From positions 714,669 through 778,668 of the forward strand of contig QRDG01000527.1 of the NCBI GenBank assembly GCA_012064385.1: a stretch of DNA of 64,000 bases, written 5' to 3'. Shown piece after piece: positions 55,185-64,000 of the stretch. The translations under genes and the position numbers were made by a program. Source of the DNA: Puccinellia tenuiflora. Taxonomy: Eukaryota; Streptophyta; Magnoliopsida; Poales; Poaceae. Below the pieces are notes generated by a model. The model searched no databases. It was not told the DNA's origin and saw only the letters and a list, made by a program, of their open reading frames with translations. The first letter of the stretch is position 1; the number at the start of each line of letters is the position of its first letter.

Positions 55185-57945
55185 ATGGCGGCCGCGATGC
55201 AGCTCAATACCCTCATGTCCAACATGTTCGCCACGGTGAGCGCCTCACTATTTTGGTGTCATTTGTCCTGAGTTGGACGGGTAACCCGATATTGTTGGGG
55301 AATTTTACTTTGCGATTATTTGGTGGGTTAGGGTTTGCTGGACGATCAGTTCCAGCAGCTACAGATGCTCCAGGACGAGAGCGCCCCGGACTTCGTTGCA
55401 GAGGTCTTCACGCTCTTTTGCGAGGACGGCGACAGGATCATCGGCGAGCTCGCCAAGCAGCTGTAAGTGTGCTTCCCCTGCTCGCTCGCTTGTCATGTTC
55501 TGTGTTCATCAGTTGTTTGATTCCTTGCTTGGGGATTCCCTTGTGTGTTTGTTCAGGGAGAAGCCATGTGTGGACTTCGACAAGGTGTCTGCTTTTGTGC
55601 ATCAGCTCAAGGGGAGCAGTGCAAGGTGAGGCTCTTTTCTTCTTTTATGTCCTGTTCAGATGTCTTTATGCAGTAGCATAGGAAAGATGGTTGTTGTTGG
55701 ATCCCCATAGAATGGAAGAAGGTAGATTCATTTTAAGGCATCCAGTCATATTGGTGGAGAATTATGGTCCGTTTGATCTTTGTAGTGTTTTAAGAAGTAG
55801 ATCCGGCGAACGCGATCCATTTCCCACGATGATTGGACGGCCCAAAGAGTATAGATTGACATTGTTCCATTACTTGTGGCGCTTCCGATCAACATGGGGA
55901 GCGATGAGTTCCGTACACATCGGTGGCATTTTCCAATTAATTTGGGGAGATGTTGATATCCAAATGGCTGTTGTACTGTTTCATGATTTAGATCTGACAA
56001 ATCATTTTGGCGCTTTACCTTTTTTTGTTATTTATATCCGACAAACCGTTTGGCTGTTGTAGATCCGGCAAACCGTTTAGCCATTTTACCGTTGATTTAG
56101 ATCTGGCAAATTATTTTGTCGTTGTCATGTTTTATTACCTAGATCCTGCAAATTGCTTGGTCGTTGTAGATCCGACAAACCGTTTGGCCGTTGTAGATCC
56201 GGCAAACCATTTGGCCGGATCCAACAAATCATTTTGTCATTGTCCTGTTTTATCACCTAGATCCTACAGATTGCTTGGTCGTTATAGATCCGACAAACCG
56301 TTTGGCCCTTTCACTGTTTTATGGTTTAGATTTGGCAAATTGTTTGGCCATTGTACTGTTTATGCTCTAGATCTGAAAAATATGAGCCGCTTCGCACAAG
56401 TCGGATGGCTCAAGGAGTAGCACTCAAGATTTTCCCATGTTAATGATTCTTTCAATTATTTTTGAGGGGTTGACATCGATTCTGCTATTGTGGTGTTTTA
56501 AACTTGGATAGTTTTGCATGCTCCACCTTTGTTTCGGACCATAATAGCAAATCATTTTTGTGTTTGGGGGCATGCTGTGATGGTATTGCTTGACAAAACA
56601 TGGTATTTGTAGTTTCATGCACAAGGTTTTCTAGAATTGCACATTAAATATTATGGAAATAAAATTATTATAAAAACTAATTTTCTTATTCTTAGAAACT
56701 AATATTATTGTACTTATGAACTAATATTATGATTCAGAAACCATCCCATTGCTTAATCAATTTAGATTCATGTTATTTGTGGTAACCATGTGATTGTTAT
56801 GGAATCAAAGTTTGTAAGACAATGTGTCTACATGTGTTTGCTTATAATGGGCTTTCTTAGTTCTATTTAATTGACTTGTTAACTCATATATGGATAATCA
56901 GGGTGGTATATTTGTATTTGATATGGATGCAGAAGTGAAGAGAAATAGCTAATATGTTCCTTCTCATTTATTAAAGCAATTTGGTGCTACTTTCCTGATT
57001 GTATAGTATTGCATGTTGCAGTGTTGGTGCTCAGAGAGTGAAGAACACCTGCATGCAGTTCCGTGAGTTTTGTCAGGAGAAAAGCAGATACGGGTATGTA
57101 CCTTGTGCTATTATGTGTATTTTCTATCATCCTATTGAAATCTCCATACTTAATGTGATCAACTCATGTAGTGTATCTACTTATTATAAATGTTGTCAGA
57201 GTATTTATCGATGCAATTGCATGTCCATTGCTTTTGTAAACTGCTAAGTTCGTTCAGTCTTTACAGTCAGAAAGCTTTGGCTGACTCTATTGAGCTTGTT
57301 GGGTCAGGAATGTAACTGTTCCAGTACAGTTTCCTAGTCAATTGTATAACTTAAGAATGTTATATTAATTGTAGGAAACTATTCCACGCATGTTTAAGTT
57401 ACAGTTGAAAAGAAAAGACCTGAATCTTCTTTACAGCAGTGGCAGTATGCCCAGAAGTTATCATTTAGATCTTACAGCATTTAGATCTTTAAAAGGAAAA
57501 CTAAGTTTCAGTGTTTTACCATCTTCTCTGAACATTGCACAACTATCCAGTAATAAACCTATAACTTTTTGATGTTTCAATCTACCAATTGATGTTACTT
57601 CCAGAACAGAGGTGTTGTCTTTTGTTACAGTTACTCCTCGAATCTGTTAGATTATTTTCAGTGGACCCAAGCGTATGATTCGTTAGGATGTATGTCCAGG
57701 GTGACATTCATAACGCTCCCACTAAGCAACTGTTAAGATAATCCTGCCAGTGCAAATTTTTATTCCTATGGAGTCAAACTGTATAGGCCATGATCATTTT
57801 CAGTAATTATTAACATGTTCCTTTCATGACCTGCTAATGGAAAGGGACTTCACAAAGTGTTTCCCTTGTCAGGTGCCTGGACACGCTGGATGCTGTGAGG
57901 AATGATTTCTATGATCTGCGCAGCAAGTTTCAGACTATGCTTCAG
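55185..57945 (+). CDS. AHP: Histidine-containing phosphotransfer protein (HPt), last exon not found
   Basis: Five exons in frame: 55185-55235, 55332-55462, 55557-55625, 57022-57093, 57873-57945, encoding 132 residues. HPt proteins relay phosphate from cytokinin receptor histidine kinases to nuclear response regulators. Family features: DDQFQQLQMLQDE (21-33), the phospho-accepting His76 in FVHQLKGSSAS, the conserved Lys79, VGAQRVKNTCMQFREFC, and the helical C-part CLDTLDAVRNDFYDLRSKFQTMLQ. Relatives of about 145-150 residues continue with a short LEQQ-type last exon. It is not seen in 57946-58365, after which retrotransposon sequence runs to the window end. Either the last exon lies beyond these insertions or it is lost; unspliced reading adds six residues before a stop. 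A TATA box precedes the gene. Confidence 0.88.
55988..56385. repeat. Intronic tandem repeat in the HPt gene
   Basis: At least ten imperfect copies of a 28-35 bp unit centred on AGATCCGGCAAACCGTTTGG and variants (AGATCTGGCAAATTGTTTGG, GATCCTGCAAATTGCTTGG). A longer period of about 130 bp includes TGTCATTGTCCTGTTTTATCACC. It lies in the 1.4-kb intron 3, and the 137-codon frame across it comes from the repeat. Confidence 0.85.
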
Positions 57946-58365
57946 GTATTACCTTATTATTTCTAAAAATCGTGTCAAACTTCGAGTAGAATTTCAGTAA
58001 ACTGGAATAGCCATCTTCAAAGTAAATATTTTTATTCCAAAGTTGCTTGATATGCAAAATATTAAACTAGACAGAAGACAATATGCTAATTGAATGGATT
58101 TGGTTAGTACGCTCTAGACCAACAAATGAAAATTATGTTAATGAAATTAATGCAGTTAGTTTGCCTGACAGACATTAAAATTACTAGTAAAAAGTGTGGA
58201 ATATAAACAAACATGGACATGCCATCTTCATTTATTTGTATGTAAATCTCATTGGCATTTGAAGTGCTAAATTGTGAATTGTACTTGCACCACCTTGGTG
58301 TCTAGGGCAGTATTTATGACTACTTGAAAACAACTGTTGTGGGTATATGTGATGTCTAAAATCTT
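57946..58365. other. HPt gene 3' side before retrotransposon sequence
   Basis: AT-rich, intron-like. I searched for an exon starting with CTGGAG/TTGGAA-type LEQ codons after an AG and saw none. Confidence 0.5.
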
Positions 58366-59182
58366 AGGTTCATGTTGCTCGAAAAGGTTACTGGAATTTG
58401 GTCTCTCACTTTTCAACCCGGAGGACCTGCAGCAGGAGGCTCAAGGCCACGCAACTCCACCTTCGTGGGACTGATTAATCCTCAACGTTCTTACTCTCAT
58501 AATGTGCAGGGGACGGTTTCTCTGGATCAAGATCGTGATATAGCGCCTCTTCTAACGGACGCACATCGGGTGGCTGACCAATTCTGTGAACAGTTCCGGG
58601 CCTTGAGAGCGGAGGTGGCAATATTGGAAGCAGAAAATATTGAACTCCGCCGGAGGCTCAAAAACTTCATGACACCACTCTCAATAGCACCACCGTCGCC
58701 ACCAAGGGAAGAAGCTTGAGTATTATGGGTAACGACACTAACTGGGCTTGTTCCAAGCTTGGGGGAGTGCCCCGGTATCTTTATATTTATTATTATCTTT
58801 TATTGCTATAGTTGTGTGAGTTATATCATGGGAGGAGAAGTTATCATATAGGATGATTGATTACGTTCAATCACTCCTTCAGAGTGTTCTATGTATTTGT
58901 TGGTGCTTGGTCGTCCATAATGGAATATTAATAAGAATTCTTCTTTTTTACTTTTCCGCACTTTGTATTCTATTAGTTGCAATCGTTCTCGTATGATGGT
59001 CTTGTGAGAAGTGTTGGCTTGACATTGGGTATAGCAGTAAAATCTAATTTAGTCGTGGCAACCATAGCTTTGGTCATTAGCAACAATTCTTCGATGCTTA
59101 AGTAGAGAAGAGAGATTCACATGCAAATATATTATCCCTTATATCTTTCACGCTTGTTAGCTCTCTAGTTTTATGTTCTCTT
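58366..59182 (+). mobile_element. Athila-type internal region fragment
   Basis: It contains a frame (58372-58719) with a coiled-coil C-terminus (FRALRAEVAILEAENIELRRRL). CAAGCTTGGGGGAGTGCCCCGG (first 20 bases: CAAGCTTGGGGGAGTGCCCC) follows at 58754, a phrase typical of the region after pol/env-like ORFs in Pooideae Athila-type elements. No LTR of its own is attached. The left boundary is approximate. Confidence 0.5.
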
Positions 59183-60027
59183 TGTCGCGTGTCGAAACGC
59201 GGACACCGGAGGTACCGGGACGACCCCTATGGTATTGTTCGGCAGAGGGGCGCGAGGAGTTCGCGCGTGATCATCGAGGGAAGAATCGACACTCACACAC
59301 AAAGCTTTTTACCCAGGTTCAGGTCAATCATCCGGAGATGAAACCTTACGTCCTACTTGTCTGATCTTGGATTGATTTGTGGAGTTCGCGTACAAGCTAC
59401 GAGGCTTTGCCTCCTCGGGACGGCTATCCCTCCCGGGATCTACTCTCGTGGTGAAGCTTCTCTCCTTTGTGTGCTATCGCTAGTCTGAACATGAGCCTAT
59501 TGATGTCACATCATTTTTTCCCTCTGGACAAGGGACTCCTTTTATATCACAAGGGGTTACCACAGCTGTTCGCTTTGCATGCGTGACACCTTGCGAGGAG
59601 TGTGCCACCGCGACGGACGGGTGCCGCTGGCCGAGGGCAAAGGGGTGACAGCTTGCCTCCGTGCCATCCACGCGTCGTGCCAAATCTTGGCGTGGTGCAG
59701 GAAAGACGTCTTGTCATGTCCGTCTTGCTGGCCAGCGAGCCTGTCCTCTTTTCGCGCCCTAGACGTGGAGCGCCAAGTGTCGGCCAGATGTCCTTCCCCC
59801 GGATGGGAGGATGCGCGGGGCCCTAGGAAGAGAAAAGGGGCCTTCTCCTTCAGGGGGTCGTTGGGAGCCCGAAGATGCATCCTGATGTCACGAGATTCAT
59901 CGCACAAGGCAGGTCTCCCGGCCAACCCTGCCGGGCGTACGCTCCTTGGCCACGTGAGGTGTAATGAAGCTTCCGGTGGCCCACACGATCGCCCATCGTG
60001 ACACCCCCGGTGGGCGGGGTGTTGACA
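59183..60027 (-). repeat. LTR of a second Tat-like Gypsy element
   Basis: On the minus strand it starts TGTCAACACCCCGCCC at 60027, preceded by the polypurine-like CCCGAGGACTAC. It ends near 59183-59190. The internal block TTACCCAGGTTCAGG and CCTTACGTCCTACTTGTCTG are shared with the LTRs at 104 and 12965, so the families are related but distinct. The partner LTR is not in the window. Confidence 0.6.
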
Positions 60028-60282
60028 GTAGTCCTCGGGCGTGGCTCGGCAGCGCCGACTCCTTGGCTGATGGGCTACACCCTGCCAGAGTGTGGGGCCG
60101 CCTTGATGGCGTGGTCCTGTCGCGCGGATTCGACCGAGTGGGGTTTAGGCACTCAAGTGGCCCTAGCCCTGACGGGTAGGGTCTAGCCTAGCAGCTAGCT
60201 TGGTCGTCGCAACACTCGAGGCGCGGGATGACATAACGGAGTGGGTCCGCCACACATAGGGGATCGTTGATGGTGTGGATCA
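60028..60282 (-). mobile_element. Internal stub of the second Tat-like element
   Basis: GC-rich 3' internal sequence directly beyond the polypurine tract, without a coding domain. It is cut off by the Athila-type LTR that follows. The precise junction lies somewhere at 60240-60300. Confidence 0.4.
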
Positions 60283-61837
60283 CACGTTCGCTGGGAGACC
60301 CCAAGAGGAAGGTATGATGCAGCAAAGCGGCAGTTTTCCCTTGATTACAAAATCAAGGTTGTCAGATCCAGTAGGACTTGGAGAAGGCTTAGCGAGGTGT
60401 CAATTTACTCTAGCGCTTATAGATCAACGCGGACCTGCACACAATCACAAACAAGTACTTTGCCCCAACAAAAACATAGAGGTTGTCAATCTCTCCGGCT
60501 TGCCAAACACAAAGAATTAAATGTGCAAGTGTAAAATATTAAGAGAGTGAAATAGGACCAGCAAGTAAATGATGATGAAAAGATATTAAAACGGTTGTAA
60601 GCAATGTAGGAAAATAGGACCTGGGATCCATAGTTCACTAGAGGTGTTTCTCCAAAAGATATACATGATGGGTAAACAAATTACATCATGGCAATTGAAA
60701 GAATTCTGGGCGCATAGCAATGCTATCATAAAACAATATAGTTCACCGTTTCATCTAATATGGGCATTACGTCAAAATACATAGACCGTTTTCCAACTAC
60801 ATCTATGACTAATAATCCAACCTGGGATCGCTATCCAGCATGTCACCCAAAAGTATTAAGTTGCAAGCAACAGATCATTGCAATAAGCAAAGTGCATAAT
60901 GTAAGCAATGTAAATAACACAAGGAAATCACACCGCTATTTTCTCCCTAGTGGCAACATCACATCTCTTGTCTTAATCGTTTCTGTCAACCCGAGCTCAG
61001 ACAAGAGAGGCATGAACCCACTATCTAGCATAAATACTCCCTCATACAACACTAATAATTACTTGGCCAAAGCATCCACTAGCATCGGAGAGCATGCAAG
61101 ATCATAGATAAAACATAACACAAAGATGAACAAAAGTAATGACTTCCACAATTCATCGGATCCACGCAAACACAATCATGTAGCAGTTACAAATAATACG
61201 ATCTTGATCATGATAGGCAGCTCACAAGATCTAAACAATGGAGTACAAGGAGGAGAGACAACCATCTAGCTACTGCTATGAACCCGTAGTCCCGTGGTGG
61301 AATACTCACGCATCACTCCAGAGGCAGGCATGGTGGTGTAGATGTCTCCGGTGTCGATTCCCCTCTCCGGTAGGGTGCCGGGAAGAGCTGCAGAACCCTC
61401 CCGAACTAGGGTTGGAGATGGCGACGCCCTCAGACGTCTTCTGGAAATATGATCGGGCTCTCTTGTGTTTTTAGCTCAGGGGTGAGTTTATAGGCAAAGG
61501 GGCAGCGCGAGGAGGTGAGGGAGGTGCCCAGGCGGGCCCCAACCGCGGCCTGCCCCTGGAGGCTGGGTGCCTCCCCTCCGGCCGTACTTCGGGTTCCGTC
61601 TTCGTTTCATATTGGAAATAATTTTCATAAATTATCAGCGCAATCCGAGAAACTTCCCAGAACAACTTTTCTGAATAAAAAAGACAGCAGAAAACATGAA
61701 CTGGCACTGGGCATCTTGTTAATAGGTTAGTTCCATAAATCATGCCAAAATGATATAAAACCATTATAAAACATGTGGCACTAATATATAATCAAGCATG
61801 GAACATAAAAAATTATAGATACGTCGGAGGCGTATCA
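60283..61837 (-). repeat. Athila-type Gypsy LTR (3' LTR, minus strand)
   Basis: On the minus strand it begins TGATACGCCTCCGACGTATC at 61837. It is preceded by the polypurine tract AAGCTTGGGGATGC (61838-61851), the standard LTR start and tract of a very abundant Pooideae Athila-type family. Familiar internal phrases (AGCTACTGCTATGAACC, CCCCTCTCCGGTAGGGTGCC, AGCATAAATACTCCCTC) run to about 60283. The LTR's far boundary is approximate. Confidence 0.82.
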
Positions 61838-62665
61838 GCATCCCCAAGCTTAACTCCTGCTCGTTCTCGAGTATGTAAGTGATAACAAAATAATTTTTGA
61901 AGTGACATGCTACCAATCATAATCTTGATCATTTAATCATGTAAAGCATATGAACTGAATGCATTGATCCAAAACAAAGGTTCATTGAATGAAACAAACA
62001 GTGATTAACCAGGTGTAACATCTAAGCAAGAATTAACTAGAAAAGAGCACTTTGGAGATTTAAAAGCATAACACTTGACAATGATTGATATCTCACAAAG
62101 CAATATTAATTCAACAAAGGAGTTTGGCCAACACAAAGGAAGATTTAAGTTTTCAGCAAAAAGCTTCAACTTGCAACTTGTTTATCTCAAGATAAGTCAA
62201 TACAAAGTTTTCACAGTTAGACACAAAGACAACATGAAGTAAAACATGAGCCAAAGTTGATACCAAGTGATTGCTTGAGGGGGTTAAGAAGGAAGTGGAA
62301 GACTGACTCAACATAAAAGTAAAAGAAAGGCCCTTCGCAGAGGGAAGCAGGGATTAATCATGTGCTAGAGCTTTTATTTTTTTTGAGTTTTGACAGAAGT
62401 AAAACAGTTTTGAGACATGCATGCTTTCATCAACGACTTCACAATAAAGAAACTAGCTAGTCCCCCATTTCAAGCAAGGATTTTAGACTTGTGAGAGTGG
62501 CTGGTTTTAGAGAAAGGAGTACATTCCACTTTCTCCTTTGTTTCACCACAAACCAATGTTTGAGCTGATTTCTCAGATTTTCATTGTGCGGAGGAGAATG
62601 GTGAGTTATATTTATATTTTTCTTAAGCCACTCTCAGGTTGGTTCAAGTGAGGCCGTAAACCATC
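61838..62665 (-). mobile_element. Internal 3' region of the Athila-type element
   Basis: Non-coding sequence adjacent to the LTR, with no RT or integrase visible. It is interrupted at 62666 by the start of another LTR, so the rest of the element lies elsewhere or is lost. Confidence 0.6.
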
Positions 62666-64000
62666 TGAAAGTGCATGGTTGCCCCCATGTGTGGTTTTGG
62701 TAATTAATGACAATCTCTATGGACTAATGTTTGTATTGAGCTACTTGTAGGTGTGTCCATATGCTTTGCTTGATCTCCATTTGTTGGAGACTAAGCTAAG
62801 GGAAGAAGAGTATGTGTTGATCAAGGCTAAGTGCGAGTTGATCAACACTCAAGTCCAAGTGAAGATATGCCGAAGAGTGCCTCTCCCATATTGTCCCATA
62901 TTGGTTTATGGGAGAGCAATCATGTGAGTCTTCACCTAGCGAAGCGCAATCAAGAAAGGTGGTTAGTCTTGAGGAGATGAAGATCGTCTTCATCGACTAC
63001 AAGTGGACTAAGCGCAAGGAAAAGGTATGATCTTGATAGGGTTTCTATTTTACCGGTCTCATGTTGTTAGTTGAGAAACCGGGTTATAGGATAGATAGCC
63101 GTACTATCAAGAGGGGCTCTCGACCGAATATCTTGATCATATCGTCGTAGAGAGCACAAACCTTTGCATCCTTGCAATCATCTTTATTGGTTCTTATTTG
63201 GCTCTTATCGTGGTGTGGTCTTGGTGCTTGTCGTGCTTGTCATGACAAGGCTAAGTTCACCGAAAACGGTTTTCATATGCGTCTTCTATTGCGTTTTCGG
63301 TATTGGAGATTTTGCCGGTTCATCCATGCGGAAGGTTTCTCTCTTCCATTTCTTTGCAAAATCTCCATTGCTTGTTTGCTACATTTCCAAGGGTAGCATT
63401 TGTCGTCCTCTTTCCAACAAAATTGGTTTCACGTCATTTGGACTTCATTTGCAAAAGTTATAGCATTTCCGGTTTGCGAAAATAGAGGTTTAACCTTTCC
63501 CCATTTGTTTTTATAATATCTTGTTGGACTATGTTGTTTCTCTGCATAATCTTGTAGTGCTCATTGTGACGAATCCAACGAGTCCAAGATTATCGAAAAC
63601 AGAGTTCGTGGGTGAAAGATATCACGTTTTCAGTTTTCGGATGTTGTTTAGATAGAATTTAAAAAGAGAAAAGAAAAAGAAAGGCCAGACTGGCCGGTCG
63701 GGCCGTCCCCAGGCCGGGACCTTCGGGTAGCCTACCGGCCCAGTGCGTGCTGCCTGACCGGCCCAGGGCCGGCCCAAAGCCATCTCCAGGCCGGCTCCTC
63801 TGGCCTGTGCGTTCGCTGCTTGTTTGTCCCGACCGGCCTGTCCGGGTGCAGGCCGGACTGCCAGGCTGCTGTTTTTTTTTTCCTTTTTTCTTCTCTCCAA
63901 TGGCTCCTTTTTGGAGCCCCCTATTAAAAAGGGGCCTTCTTCCCCATTGTTTTTAGAACTCTTTTTCCTCTCTCCTCCCATTGTTGCACATCTTTGAGAG
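62666..64000 (+). repeat. LTR of another retrotransposon, running off the window
   Basis: It starts TGAAAGTGCATGGTTGCCCC and continues GTGTGGTTTTGGTAATTAAT, a common LTR beginning in Pooideae repeats. It includes a GGCCGG-rich block at 63680-63870. Its end is outside the window, so no target duplication can be tested. No protein domain is seen. Confidence 0.65.

Noticed and set aside
56007..56420. 137-codon open frame in the HPt intron
   Set aside because: It runs through the intronic tandem repeat and its protein repeats only reflect that; no domain.
58153..58204. Candidate HPt last exon after TGCAG at about 58155
   Set aside because: It would encode LVCLTDIK..., unlike the LEQQ-type ends of HPt proteins, and the acceptor context is weak.
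58372..58719. 115-codon frame as the missing HPt last exon or a host gene
   Set aside because: Its sequence (coiled-coil ending RRRLKNF) and the following AGCTTGGGGGAGTG phrase fit an Athila-type element and not an HPt C-terminus.

Overview
This is nuclear DNA from a grass, most likely a Pooideae (wheat, barley, oat or ryegrass group). The basis is spliceosomal-intron genes with grass-type GC-rich first exons, Stowaway and Mutator-type MITEs, a Tat-type Gypsy element, and an LTR start that resembles the Athila-type LTR common in Pooideae genomes. The species assignment is inference. No bacterial, organellar or viral genome features were seen.

Layout. 1-14.2 kb: an 873-bp fold-back (inverted-repeat) element split by a 13.3-kb Tat-lineage Gypsy retrotransposon (104-13413, minus strand, GTTTA target duplication). 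It carries a single-frame gag-pol with nonsense mutations and, on the opposite strand, a spliced gene with its own TATA box. 14.2-25.8 kb: a MITE, a complete 3.4-kb solo LTR (15805-19186, AGTTG duplication), a 5'-truncated Copia element (20327-22446, minus), and a second, inverted and truncated copy of the 3.4-kb LTR fused to it. 25.8-29.7 kb: AT-rich intergenic DNA with Stowaway MITEs. 29.7-58 kb: a gene island. It holds a DUF868 gene (minus), an intact PIF/Harbinger transposase element, a 13-exon CYP71 gene (WD40 plus cyclophilin), a 10-exon monodehydroascorbate reductase gene (MDHAR), and a histidine phosphotransfer (HPt) gene whose last exon is not visible. 58-64 kb: nested LTR fragments (an Athila-type internal piece, a Tat-like LTR, an Athila-type LTR on minus, and a further LTR running off the window).

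The four host genes are unrelated: chromatin/PPIase regulator, ascorbate recycling, cytokinin phosphorelay, and a plant protein of unknown role. They do not form a pathway. What links them is dense small-transposon traffic. An inverted-repeat element ends about 100 bp from the CYP71 start codon, and a 1.3-kb Harbinger-type element and a 1.1-kb poly(A) retroposon sit in CYP71 introns. Three Mutator-type MITEs with 9-11 bp duplications lie beside MDHAR. Three very short oligo(A) insertions with 13-16 bp duplications look like ultra-truncated retroposition events.

Exon coordinates were derived by hand from GT-AG junctions and frame continuity; family assignments come from recognised motifs, without any database search.
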